Source: Ricinus communis (Eukaryota > Streptophyta > Magnoliopsida > Malpighiales > Euphorbiaceae). From it: a stretch of DNA of 64,000 nucleotides. The stretch lies in contig NC_063260.1 in assembly GCF_019578655.1 (NCBI RefSeq), positions 30,094,888-30,158,887 of the forward strand. The letters are read 5' to 3'. Of this stretch, positions 1-11,212 are shown one piece after another (position 1 is the first letter of the stretch; each line of letters starts with the position of its first letter). The translations under genes and the position numbers were made by a program. The notes beneath the pieces are model-generated. The model saw nothing but the letters and a program-made list of their open reading frames with translations. It had not been told where the DNA came from and did no database searches.

Positions 1-1622
1 TTTTCATTGTTCATCCACAGGGGATTTCTTCTATTAAAAAATGATGTACACTTGTGAACCATGAAATTTTAATATCTTACTCTTCTCATAAGTATTAAAC
101 CAGTGAGGTACCCTTAAGAAAGACTCAACTTATCATATTAGATTAAAACAAAAAATCAATGGAATTGTATGACTATTGACTATTATTGTTATTATTAATA
201 TGTATTAAAGAAAGGGCATAATTTCTTTTTTTTTTTTTTTAATTTTAATCATCAGTGAAAAAAAGAATTAAAACTATTCGTGTGCAAGCCACACGTCTAG
301 GCACAACCATGACATATGATAGATCTGCCTATTCGACTATTTATATGGAAAAGATGCGGTCCATATCATATCATCATGGACATAGTATATAAATATTCGT
401 ATATGATTTTGTACTTGAACATTGAATTTTGAATATATATTATTTAGGCAGAGGCCGCGAATTATTAGTCTGAACAAGTTGCAGGTATTAAGATTCTCAA
501 GCACACTTTGCAAAAGGAAAAACTTGTGTACAAAATCTTTGACATTTCATGGGTTTGGACACTGCTTTAGTTGGTGCCTTGTCTTTTGTAAAGGCACAGC
601 GCACGATCCATGGGCTAGCTTAATTATACCCTGCTACTAATTTCTTCTCTTTTTTTCCTTAATCCGGATATTTCTTTTCCTTTGCTTTATGTGAGAAAGA
701 ACAAAGAAAAAGATGGGCCTGCAAAACAAAGAAGTTGAAGGAAATAGTTATTTCTCAATAAAGAGAAGTTAGAATAAACGGTCCAATTTTTGAAAAGGGT
801 AAAAGGATAAACGTCTAGCTGTGGAAGAATTCCCAGTTAACGTAAGCTTTACTACTTACGTACATATATACATATAACAGGAAGAAGTCCCAATTTAACA
901 AGGGAATAATCTTCTTGATAAGGAGAATGTGGTGTCCACAGACCTCACCATCTTACCTCAATTATTAAAGGAGCATTTGATTGAAAAATTTATTGAAGGA
1001 ACGTGCCTCACACGCACACACTTTCTCCTACTATGAAGGGTCTTGCTTGGGATGTAAGCATCCAACAATATAATATAAAGTGGTCGCATGCACAACTATA
1101 TATGATTAAAGCAAACGTTTTAGAGATGTTTGCCTGCTGCCGAATCTGTCTCTGCATTTTCAGGGAAAGAGCATCAAAGCAGTGTGGAATAGGACTTTCA
1201 GGGAAGATTGGAAGTAATGGTGGCTGCCGGTGTGTAAAGATCCCTCTTATTCAATGGGAAATTAAGATATCTTGTCTTAATTAGGTCTACGCGAACGAAG
1301 TTTATAGTTTCTTCTTCTTGGCTCTTTGGATGAGTTTATTAGCCTAGAAGATTATTTTGTATTTATTGGGCGGCCCATTAATTTGCTATTATGTCCTTTT
1401 GAATTTTTTAATTTATTGCTGATTTAGTTTGATGGAAGTATACTGAATAAGAAATAGGAATTATTATATTAGAATGATTGCATTTTGTTCTCCATTTCAA
1501 AACAGATCAAATTGGTATTACCGAAAATATTCCTACATGAAAAGGCAGCAACATAAAACTTAATTTCAAAGTATGTAATTTTGCATTATAATTTTCATTT
1601 ATATCAAAGAAGGAAGTCTTAT
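1..1622. other. Gene-free AT-rich stretch downstream of the WAT1 array
   Basis: No open frame here has a recognisable domain, and the short frames (for example 422-640 and 1003-1284, plus strand) have no composition or motif support. The stretch is AT-rich with a poly-T run near 227-240. It is the 3' flank of the broken WAT1-related gene that begins at about 1623. I see no RNA gene or complete repeat. Confidence 0.6.
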
Positions 1623-2374
1623 TTATTTTCTTGAAAGCTTATTTATCATCCTTTTTCCCCTCCATCCCACTCTTATTTCCACTTCATTTACTTGCCTTGC
1701 ATAAAACCCAACCGAGATGATAACAGCTCCAATTACACTGCAAAATCATCGGAACAAAGGAAAAAAAAAGGTAAATTGTTATAACTAAAGCTACTTGTAT
1801 TTGAATTGATGCTGAAAGGGAACCTAACTAGTATACCTTCCAAGAAACAGAGCATCTCCAAGAAAAATGAAACTCACAACAGCTGCAATGACGATTGGCA
1901 GGGGACAGAATGTTGCTATATAGACTGGCCCTTTAAATCGCAGACCCCATGTGTGAATTACACCACTGAAGGGTGAAGCGAAAAATCCCTATACAGACAT
2001 AATCTTATGTTAGACAGTAGAACCAAAACGTTTTGTAATTTGTCATCTGCCTTCTTTAAGGGAACGTGTCAGGATTAAGTCAGCGCTCGATCATGTGTCA
2101 GGTACATACCGAATATATAATTGCAGCAATGGACACTTCAGGTTATAGCTTCCAAGCATTCCAGTTTGGTTCTGCTATAAGGCATATCGGTGTAGATATA
2201 ATGGTAGCACACAAGTTGCAAAAGAAGAGTACAATAAAGTCTGCCGGGAAAAACTTTATCACTTGCGTCTGTAACATGTTGCAATTCAATCTCATTTGCC
2301 TCATAATTAACTTTTTCTTTTCTCTCCTTACAGTATCATAAATTTGATAAAGAAAATTTTGTTTTTGTTTTTAA

Positions 2375-2470
2375 TAAAAAAAGGGCTGTCACGAGTTGAA
2401 CCCTTAACCTCCTGCAATGAGGAAGGCACTTGATCATTGAAATACTAGCCCAATGGCAGATCAAGAATTA
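2375..2470 (-). repeat. tRNA-derived SINE-like fragment in intron 4 of the broken WAT1 gene
   Basis: On the minus strand this intronic stretch has a B-box-like GGTTCAACTC (about 2404-2395), preceded by a GCCATTGGGCTAGT segment that could be a decayed A box, and followed by a T-rich tail. This is the layout of a tRNA-related SINE head. There is no clear target duplication, so it is a remnant at best. Confidence 0.35.
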
Positions 2471-2534
2471 TCTTTTTTTGGTCAAATGACTCTTTTATAG
2501 AGAAAGATTACCTGAATGATAAAGTAAATTGAGA

Positions 2535-2539
2535 GAAGA
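2535..2539. repeat. Target-site duplication, left copy (GAAGA), Copia element 1
   Basis: The five bases GAAGA directly precede the TG that opens the 5' LTR. The same five bases follow the CA that closes the 3' LTR (7526-7530). A 5-bp duplication is typical of Copia integration. Confidence 0.95.
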
Positions 2540-2823
2540 TGTTGAAATAAGAAATAAAGTAAGTATGGCCTCAGACACTGCACAGACAGAAAAGCCTGTG
2601 TAGGGCAGTTCATCATAGGCCCTGAAGAAAGGGAGCAACCATTCCTATGGTAGAGAAAGGCCGCTCCAACCTTTCCCAGAAAAAGAAAGGGACGTTGGAC
2701 AAAAATATCAAGGCAACCAAGTAGAATAGGCTACCGTTGTACATGTACATATAAATATCAACACAATCAATTATAAAAGATCAGAATTACATATCAATAA
2801 ATTCATCATTTCTATTTTCTTCA
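2540..2823 (+). repeat. 5' LTR of Copia element 1
   Basis: 284 bp from TGTTGAAATAAG to the terminal CA. It is colinear with 7242-7525 without gaps. It ends immediately before the primer-binding site. Confidence 0.96.
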
Positions 2824-2835
2824 TGGTATCAAAGC
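2824..2835 (+). other. Primer-binding site of Copia element 1
   Basis: TGGTATCAAAGC follows the LTR end directly. The usual plant Copia site, complementary to the 3' end of initiator tRNA-Met, is TGGTATCAGAGC, so this copy has one change. Element 2 retains the usual form. Confidence 0.9.
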
Positions 2836-2910
2836 AGGATTTAAACATGTGAAGTATCAATCAAAGCAAACAAAAACCAAATTCTCAGAATTCCTTTTTG
2901 GAAATTCATC

Positions 2911-3919
2911 ATGTCCCAAATTGATAACAGATTAACCAATATAATCTTGAGAGGTAATCAAAATTACTTTAAGTGGTCAAAATCCATTTACATAGAGCTT
3001 AGTGGCAGAAGAAAATTAGGGTTCATAACAGGGACTAAACCCAAACCCAAACCCATTAGACCAGAAGCCCCGACAGAAAAAGAAGCTGAAAAAATCGAAG
3101 AATGGTAGACGACAGACCACATGGTCATGTCGTTGCTCACCAGCACTATGGAGCCCCAAATTTCCAGGCTCTGTATGTTGCTGGAATCATCAAAAGCAAT
3201 ATGGGACAAGGTAAAAAGTCTGTATGGTCATCAACAAAATTTTGCACATATTTTCAATCTTAAACAGGAATTGGCTAGAATCACTCAAGGCACAAAATCA
3301 AGCTCGCAATATGCCACAAAAATATTAACGAGATGGGAAGAGCTTTAGAAATACTTACCTCCTTCAACAGACGCAGCAGAAATACAAAAATGAGCTGAGA
3401 ATGACCTCGTATTCACTTACCTGGGAGGATTGGACTCAAGCTACGAGAGCTTGAGGTTGCAAATCCTCTTATCCCCAGAACTGCCAAACATCGACACAGT
3501 TATTGCAACTGTTCAACACGAGGAGACGCGAAGGAATCTAATGAATCCCTTGGTCTCTCTTGAACTCGCAGAGAATCAAGCTTTTGCTTCGCATCGCCCC
3601 AACACCAACGAAGGAGGCCGGACGCGGGGAAGACCTGGCACGGGTGATCGATGTGACCACTGCAAAAAGCAAGGTCACCATCGTGCCCGATCGCACCTAC
3701 ACCCCATTTCGCCACCGAGGGGAAGGGGCAGCGGAAGGGATGAAGAAAGGAGGGAGAAGACGGGTAGAGGAAAACCCTAGGGAGAGAGGAGAAGTTGGGG
3801 GCTGGGCGTCATATGCGAAAAGTTATATGACGCCCCGACCCGACTCCCTAGGGTTACATCAACCCGACCCGGAAAAAATGGACTGGACCCGACCCGACTA
3901 TAACACCTCCGAGTCTTAA
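2911..3919 (+). pseudogene. Copia element 1 gag, broken
   Basis: Starts with a Met codon at 2911 and a typical Copia Gag amino terminus (the NYFKWSKSIYIELSGRRKLG region). In-frame stops occur at 3106-3108 and 3346-3348, and the frame is lost after about 3560. The nucleocapsid zinc knuckle at about 3652-3705 begins CDHCKKQGH, but the expected last cysteine is absent (serine-histidine region instead); the sister element keeps an intact CCHC. The 3' part is rich in Arg/Gly and CCGACCC-type repeats. It would encode the particle protein in a live element; this copy cannot. Confidence 0.9.
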
Positions 3920-4143
3920 TATTTAACATAGAATATCCATAATTAATTTCAGTGACAATTTCGGCCCACCAGGCTCTCCAGGCCCAGCAGAAGCAGTAAG
4001 CCTAAGTGGCCGAAATGTTGGCCCAATTACAGGCCTTGATTCTCCAACCCAACGGGTTCGGGTCAACTCAACCCGACGGGTCAGGTTCGGTTCAAACTGC
4101 TTTAAATTCCTTATAAAGTTCTTTAAAACCCTGTCAAAATACC

Positions 4144-7100
4144 TGGATTATTGACTCAGGGGCAACATATCACATGACCTGGGATCCAAAAAACTTCAAA
4201 AACCTTAATTTTGTTTCCAATTCCCACCATGTGACTGTTGCCAATGGAGAAAAAGTCAAAATTCAGAGATATAGCACTTCAAATTTACTTGACTCTCACA
4301 TTGAAAATATTTTATATTTGCCTGAATTTAAATCTAATCTATTATCTGTGGATAAAATTACTTGTGATTTAAACTGCAATGTCATCTTCTCACCTACCTC
4401 AGTCATATTTCAGGATCGAATTTCCAGAAAGACGATTGGTGAGGAAAAACTAGAAAATGGCCTCTACTACCTTCATGCTCCATCCAAGAAATATTTTTTG
4501 TCAACAAACCCTAACCTAGGCATGTTAATGCATCAGCGGTTTGGGCATCCATCCGATAATGTTTTGAATAAATTATTTCATTATAACTTAAATTCCAGCA
4601 ATTGCGATGCGTGTAAATTTTCTAAACACACTCGATTACCTTTTTCTTTATCCTCCAGTGTATCTGAAAAAGCTTTTGATTTAATTCACTATGATGTTTG
4701 GGGACCTGCCCCTGTTACTTCCTATAATCATTTTAGATATTTTATCACATTCATTGACGATTATTCTCGTACTACCTAGGTCTATTTACTAAAAGAAAAA
4801 AAAATGAAGTTTTTTCTCGTTTTCAAGAATTTTATAATTTCATACAAAACCAATATAATGCTACTTTAAAAAATTTTCGCTTCGACAACGGCACAGAGTA
4901 CATAAAACAAAATTTTTCTACATTCTTTAAACAAAAAGGGACTGTTCATCAAACCACTTGTATCAATACTCCTGAACAAAATGGTATTTCTGAACGTAAA
5001 AATAGATACCTTCTTAATGTCGTTCGTACTCTCATTTTTTAAAATAATGTCCCATCGATTTTTTGGTCAGATGCCCTTTTAACTGCTGCCTACCTGATTA
5101 ATAGATTTCCCACTACCACTTTAAAGCATTTGAGTCCCCTAGAGGTTCTCAAAGGTAGAAAAATTGAATTAAGTCACCTCAGGGTCTTTGGCTGTGTTTG
5201 TTATGTTCACATCAACAGTCAACACAAACTCGATAAAAGTTCTGTCAAAACCCTGTTTTTAGGATATTCCTCCACTAAAAAGGGATATAAATGTTATATG
5301 ACCCCAATACTCATAAAACCTACATCTTTCGCGATGTCTCATTTCTCGAGAAAGTTCCTTATTACACCACTCAAACTCATGGTAATCCTCATGGGCCATG
5401 CCCGCTAGTATTTCCGTCTAACTCTCATTTTTATCTTAGCAGCCCTACTCAGGATTCTCTACAGGGGGAGCCGTCTCCAGTCTCAAGGTCAATTCCTTCA
5501 GGGGGAGACAATACAATTGGAGATACAACCTTTGAAATTCAACCCCAAATCTCTGAAATCCAACCTCAACCTTAGGAGGAAGCAATCACCTTGAGAAGGT
5601 CCACTCGTCAAACTCTCCCCCCCCCTCCCCCCCCTCCCCATGATACCATATCAAGTCAATACCGTAGCTACTTAAGCTAGATCTCATCTCATCTTGAGCC
5701 AACCAACTTTTACGAAGACAATACCAATCCCAAATGGTGTAGGGCTATGAAAGAAGAACTTCAAGCGTTAGAAAAGAATGACACTTGGGATATTGTACCT
5801 CTTCCTGCAAATAAGAAACCCGTTGGATGCAAGTGGATATACAAAATAAAGTATAATAGTTATGGGACTATTGAGAGATACAAGGCCAGACTTGTCGCCA
5901 GAGGCTTCACTCAAACTTACGGAGTTGATTACCAAAAGACGTTTGCTTCGGTTGCCAAGATGAACACTGTCAGAATCCTTCTCTCAGTTGCAACTAATCA
6001 GGGGTGGAGCTTATTCCAAATGGATGTCAAGAACGCCTTTTTACAAGGAAACCTAGAAGAAGAAGTTTATATGACTCTCTCCCTTGGCCACAAATCAGCC
6101 ACAGATGCTTCCTTGGTATGTAGGCTAAAAAAGGCCATTTATGGGCTTAAACAATCTCCGAGAGCATGGTATGCCAAACTAAGCCTTTTTCTATTAGAAA
6201 TTGGTCTTACTAAATGTGATTCTGACTCCTCTATGTTTGTTAAACACAATCACACACACACACTATCATTATTCTAGTCTATGTTGATGATATCATAATA
6301 ACAGGAAATGATGATCAAGGTATTAAAGATGTCAAACGAAGTCTAACGAAAGAGTTTGATATTAAGGACCTTGGACAGCTCTCTTATTTTCTAGGCATAG
6401 AAATGACAAAGTCTACTAAAGGTTTATTCCTATGTCAAAGGAAATACACTCTTGATCTATTAAAAGAAACTAGAAAATTAGGGGCTAAACCTGCCAACAC
6501 TCCTATAGAAACCAAAGTCAAACTTAATCTGGAAGATGGAAAACCTCTAGCCAACATAGGACATTATCAACGTTTGGTAGGAAAATTAATATATCTTACT
6601 GTCACTAGACCTGACATATCATTCGCAGTAAGTATGGTGAGCCAGTTTATGCATGCCCCTCGCACCTGTCACTTAGAAGCTATAGATAGGATTCTCAGAT
6701 ACCTAAAGGGAACCCCAGGATAGGGAATATGGATGAAGAATAACAATTCTAATTCTATAGTTGGTTTCTCTGATGCAGATTGGGTTGGAAGCTGTGACAG
6801 AAAGTCAACCACTGGTTTTTGTATCTTTGTAGGAGGAAACTTTGTAACATGGAAAAGCAAAAAGCAAAGCGTTGTTGCTAGATCTAGCACAGAAGCTGAA
6901 TACCGTGCAATGGCATCTACAGCTAGCGAACTCATTTGGATCAAGCAATTCCTCAAAGACATGAAAGTTGAAATCAACGGACCTATGACGATGCATTGTG
7001 ATAACCAAGCTGCCCGTCACATTGCATCAAACCCTGTGTTTCATGAACGAACTAAACACATAGAAGTGGATTGCCACTTCATCAGGGAGAAAGTTCAAAA

Positions 7101-7241
7101 GGGAGAAATTGAAACTCCTTATATCAAGAGCCAGGACCAACTGGCAGACATCCTTACAAAGGCACTTGACAAACAGACGCATCACTCAATTTTAAGCAAG
7201 ATGGGTTCAATCAACCTCTACGAACCCAACTTGAGAGGGAG
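4144..7241 (+). pseudogene. Copia element 1 pol (protease, integrase, RT, RNase H), broken
   Basis: In order: aspartic protease motif DSGA at 4153-4164; GAG-pre-integrase and integrase core (CDACKFSKH, then DVWGPAP and FIDDYS) up to an in-frame TAG at 4777-4779; further integrase text in shifted frames from about 4800 to 5400; a poly-C-rich tract at 5614-5639; reverse transcriptase from 5747 with MDVKNAFLQG; the YVDD catalytic box at 6280-6291, in a different frame; RNase H from about 6733 with SDADW and STEAEYRA. The shift just before YVDD falls at a CA repeat (about 6250-6262), a plausible slippage site. The frame runs through the purine tract into the 3' LTR. Not functional. Confidence 0.93.
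7231..7241 (+). other. Polypurine tract of Copia element 1
   Basis: TTGAGAGGGAG lies immediately before the 3' LTR. This is the usual second-strand primer position. Element 2 has the matching TTGAGGGGGAG. Confidence 0.85.
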
Positions 7242-7525
7242 TGTTGAAAGAAGAAATAAAGTAAGTATGGCCTCAGACACTGCACAGGCAGAAAAGCCTA
7301 TGCAGGGCAGTTCATCACAGGCTCTGAAGAAAGGGAGCAACCATCCCTGTGGCAGGGAAAGGCCGCTCCAACCTTTCCCAGAAAAAGAAAGGGACGTTGG
7401 ACAGAAATACCAAGGCAACCAAGTAGAATAGGCTACCGTTGTACATGTACATATAAATATCAACACAATCAATTGTAAAAGATCAAAATTACATATCAAT
7501 AAATTCATCATTTCTATTTTCTTCA
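7242..7525 (+). repeat. 3' LTR of Copia element 1
   Basis: 284 bp, TG to CA, gap-free against 2540-2823 with about 14 substitutions by eye. It is followed by GAAGA at 7526-7530, the right target-site duplication, which is also WAT1 exon 4 sequence. Confidence 0.96.
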
Positions 7526-7530
7526 GAAGA
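7526..7530. repeat. Target-site duplication, right copy (GAAGA), Copia element 1
   Basis: Identical to 2535-2539. The sequence beyond it continues WAT1 exon 4 on the minus strand. Confidence 0.95.
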
Positions 7531-8446
7531 AAAAACCCAGTGGCAAGGAAGAGGCCACCAAAGACCCAGTTTGATTGTGATGAAATTGGATGTAATTGAT
7601 AGAGTGAAGTACATGGTGTTGGAGATGCAGCTGATAAAATTGTAGGGCCTTCATAAAGAACCACCAGCAATGCTCCTGAAATTGATACTACACTTCCAAT
7701 GATCATAGCCTGAGTACTGAAGCTTTTCAAAGCTATCTTTTCCATTCTTGTTGAAGCATAAATAACAAGATAAATAAATTATAAAATTACACAAAGAAGA
7801 GTTGTGAACTATTAGTAGCAGAAGTAGACAAAGAAGAACCTAAAATTGATGGCAAGGATGAAAGTAAATGCTGGTGTAAGGTTGCTCATGGCTGATGCAA
7901 GAGAAGGAGAACTGTACTCTATACCTTTGCATCGAAATACTTGCGCTAGACACCTGCTTTAAATTTGTCAAAATGTTAAAATTGTCAGACTCTAGTTTTA
8001 CTCCTCCAATAATGAGAATTCGTAGGATTAGCTAAATAATGTCTGTAGAAATTTTGTACCCGATTAGTCCAAGTAGGAAGATTGTGAGCATGAGAGGAAA
8101 CTTGATTAGAGAAAGCACTGCCGCGCTGCATATATAGCACAATATACAAATTTAGAGAAAAGGTTACAGCTAATGATTTAGCTATGGGAAGTACAAGATA
8201 TAGGTCGATCGTTTTGGGGTTAATCTGTGGTCAGAGTTTATGCGCTTGCAGACCTGCGAAAGATGACTGACAAAGGGAGAAGTACAAGAGTGGAAATGGC
8301 GAAAGTGTAGACAATTAAGACATAGTAGCTCATCCCTTTCAAAGTTGCTGCTTTGATTAGTGTGTTTGTGTAGACATTGCTGCATTCTACGGCAACCATG
8401 GCTGTGAATGGCACCACATTACTCCTGCTGTAATCTCTCCATGCCA

Positions 8447-8472
8447 TCTCTCTCTCTCTCTCTCTCTCTCTT
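8447..8472. repeat. (CT)n microsatellite in the 5' leader of WAT1 member 1
   Basis: About twelve CT units run directly upstream of the Met codon of the broken WAT1 gene, which means GA repeats in its mRNA sense. GA/CT tracts are common in plant leaders. Confidence 0.9.
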
Positions 8473-9456
8473 AAGACTCTACTCCAGTTCTAATTTGTTT
8501 TGATCATTTAGATTTTCACGTATTTATTTTGACAAGTTTGTTTATATTTCTGGCTTCTGTGTGACAATCTAAAGGTGGAAGATAAAATACAAAGAAGTAT
8601 ATTAGAAAAGATGAAATGAATGGAAAAAAAAAAGGACGAATTTATTATTCGTTCTTTGATTGGTATATGCACATCAATCGTTAGCAATTAATTGTTTCCA
8701 GGAGAGAGTGAATATGACAAAAGCCTGATTCCTGGTTCTATTTGGGGAACTGGAGGGCTTGCACTTCTATTACTACTTGCCAAAACTTTAACATTATTTG
8801 AGAGTCTGAAACTTACCAACTGGAAATTTAGGGTATGTTTACTTAAATCCTGACGTATATAAACAACTTAGTTTAGTATCCTAGACAATTCAGTAGTTAC
8901 TAAACCTTTGATGCAAAGATTAAACTGCTACAAAGATAGAATGGACGGATAAACAAACCAAGATAATATCTAACTCAAAACGTTGATGATAGTTTAAAAT
9001 CCATATACAGTGGGCTGATAATAAGCCTGCTCATAATATCACATCCTGGAAAAAGAAAATGCAACCCAAAAAAGAAAAAAAAGAAAAAAAGAAAGCTGTG
9101 CACTTGCAGGATTGCTCGCAACTATTTGAGCTAATACAAAAAAGAACATGCCATCTCAAAAGTAAACAAGAAAAGGAAATTCTCCTACATTCTTGAAATT
9201 ACAGGCTACCAAGATTAAGCTTTTACTTTGGCTTGTCTCCTAAATACACAGTAAGAAATCCAAAAGCAATTAGTCTGTCAATACCATAAAATGAAATTAT
9301 TAGTATATTTCCAGAGCATCATCCTGTTGATAATTTGGATCCTTCGCCTTAATATGAGGTCATATTGGTGCTCTAATATCTAGGATTTAGATTCTCAGGA
9401 AATGATTTCTCAGTTACATGTCAATAGCAGATAATGATCTGCAAATTGTTTTTGGT

Positions 9457-11170
9457 TTATGCATCTTCAACTTTTTTGCTTTGTAATAAAGGAGACCTGC
9501 TATTGATAGGTGAGTTCGAGGTATCAGAGTCACATTCCTCAATCTTTTCTTCTTGCAACTTTCCCCAAATTAGTGCATAAAACCCTACTGATATAAATAT
9601 AGCTCCAATGACACTGCAACACATGGAAAACAGAGATGAAACCAGTAACAAAAAATATGGAAAGTTCGAAAGTAAGTAATTGTGATGGACTATCGTATAT
9701 ACCTCCCAAGATGAAGTGCATCTCCAAGAAATAGAGCACCCATAGCAGCAGCTATGGCAATAGACAATGGCTTGAATGATGTTACATAGACGGGTCCCTT
9801 CTGGCGCAGACCCCATAGGTGAACAATAGTGATAAAGGAAGCACCAAATAGTCCCTAAACAAAGTACACGGAATCTATAATTAGAGCTATTCAGGACACA
9901 CTATTCTTTTTCTTTAGGATGAAAAAATAATTCCTACAGAGTATGCAAGGGCAGCTAATTCTATATCAGGTCTTAGCCTCCAAGCACTCAAGTTCGGTTC
10001 TGCTAGGAAGCAAACTGGTGCAGCTATGATGGTTGAGTACAAGTTTACAAGGAATGTCACTTGTATTTCTGCTGGATATATCTGTATGATCTGGGTCTGT
10101 AAAACCATACAAAATTCCAAGTGTTGTCTGTCACTGCCACTATTTTAGTGTCGTCAAATTTAAACTATGGATACTGAGATATCTTTGAAAGAACTTACCT
10201 GAATGATGTACCAGACTGAATATAGACTATACTGAATAGAAAGCAAAAGACCACCAATAACCCAATCTGATTTTGTTGACCGGATAAGTGAAGTTAATCC
10301 AATTACTGGGCCTTTGTACAAAACAACCATTAATGCACCTGATATTGATACTACGGTGCCAATGATCTTTGCCTGAGTTCTTGAGCTCTTGAAATCTAAC
10401 TTTTCCATCCTTTTTTTTTTTTTGGTACCCCATATGTGTAGAAGAAAAACAGAGAAAGTTCAAGTACAGTGGAGCAACATGATGAATTTCATGGGGCAAA
10501 AGTAAAATTAGCCTATTGAACGAAGAAATTAAGAAGAAATGCAGATTAAAAAATGCAGACCAGGAAAGAAAAAGAGAAAGAGAGAGAACCTCAATACGAT
10601 CGCCAATATGAAGGTAAAAGGTAGTGTGAGGTTGCTCAGTGCAGAAGATAGAGTTGGTGAACTGTATTCTATACCTTTATATGAAGCAATTTGAGTTATC
10701 ACCCTGACCAAACAAAATTGGGAAAAAGAATTATTATCGACTTGCAAATTCTGAACAATTTCAGTAATAAAATTTGTGCGTATCAAGCAATATTTCCGTA
10801 CCCAATAATCCCAACGATGCAGATTTTCGAGGAAACAGGGAATCGGAATAAGGAGAGCCTAGGATTTATTGTTGTACTGCTGTATATTCAAATACGCATG
10901 CTTTAATATATGCCAACGGATCCTGTTATCAAAAAGAATATGTAGGAAATGCAGCAAATTTAAAGATGAATGAGCATACCGGCAAAAGAAGAAGAGAATG
11001 GGGAGGAGAACAAGAGTGTTGATCAAGGTTGTGTAAAAGATAAAGACATAGTAGTTCATTCCTTTCAGAGAGGCTGCTTTGAATATGGTGTTTACCCCTA
11101 CAGCAGCACATTCTGCTGCAACCATTGCTGCAAACGGAAGGATATTCTTGTAACAGTATATTGAAGCCAT
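9457..11170 (-). CDS. WAT1-related (EamA) transporter, array member 2
   Basis: Seven exons on the minus strand: 11170-10980, 10858-10802, 10703-10590, 10409-10199, 10096-9938, 9854-9703, 9613-9457; 1,041 nt, 346 aa. All junctions are GT-AG and the frame closes. The start at 11170 (MASIYCYK) is preferred over an in-frame Met at 11212 because the neighbouring paralogue starts at the same place (MESRHSYK). The protein is hydrophobic throughout, as expected of a ten-helix membrane transporter with two EamA repeats. Family signatures are [29 protein letters not shown] and the C-terminal [11 protein letters not shown] followed by a short charged tail. WAT1/UMAMIT proteins move amino acids or auxin across plasma membrane or tonoplast in characterised cases; the substrate here is unknown. 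The acceptor of exon 4 lies directly after a run of about 13 A residues rather than pyrimidines, which may weaken splicing. Confidence 0.9.
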
Positions 11171-11212
11171 CTTTCCTTCTTCTTTATTTTCTTTTTTCCC
11201 TGCAGAGCTCAA

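Larger units (their letters stand above)
2540..7525 (+). mobile_element. Ty1/Copia LTR retrotransposon 1 (4,986 bp, complete but decayed)
   Basis: Two 284-bp LTRs (2540-2823 and 7242-7525) start with TG and end with CA. They are flanked by a GAAGA duplication, with an initiator-Met primer site after the 5' LTR and a purine tract before the 3' LTR. The domain order is Gag, protease, integrase, reverse transcriptase, RNase H, which defines Copia. All reading frames are broken by stops and shifts, so it cannot now code for its own movement. It lies in exon 4 of a WAT1-related gene, in the opposite orientation. It belongs to the same broad family as the element at 12147-17137, to judge from near-parallel protein text throughout. 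Hand comparison of the LTRs gives about 14 differences in 284 positions, nearly all transitions. Confidence 0.96.
1623..8447 (-). pseudogene. WAT1-related (EamA) transporter, split by a Copia insertion
   Basis: Member 1 of the array. Exons read on the minus strand at 8447-8254, 8125-8060, 7953-7840, 7746-7526 continuing at 2534-2512, 2268-2110, 1988-1837 and 1737 to about 1623. Exon 4 is interrupted by a complete retrotransposon (2540-7525); if one copy of the GAAGA duplication is ignored, the frame and the membrane segment continue without loss. Exons 1-3 and 6 are open and match the paralogues in length (114 and 152 nt for exons 3 and 6). Exon 5 carries an in-frame TAA at 2145-2143, where the paralogues have Arg after NAWRL. 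The last exon keeps VIGAVIISVGFYA, then diverges from the usual IWGK tail. WAT1-related proteins are ten-helix EamA/DMT-type membrane transporters (amino acids or auxin in studied cases). I infer a non-functional gene; 5' transcripts that end in the element remain possible. Confidence 0.88.

Noticed and set aside
422..1284. Short plus-strand reading frames at 422-640 and 1003-1284
   Set aside because: No domain, no codon or splice support, and no neighbours to join with; chance frames in AT-rich DNA.
2066..2341. Plus-strand 91-codon frame
   Set aside because: Antisense shadow of WAT1 exon 5 and its flanking introns.
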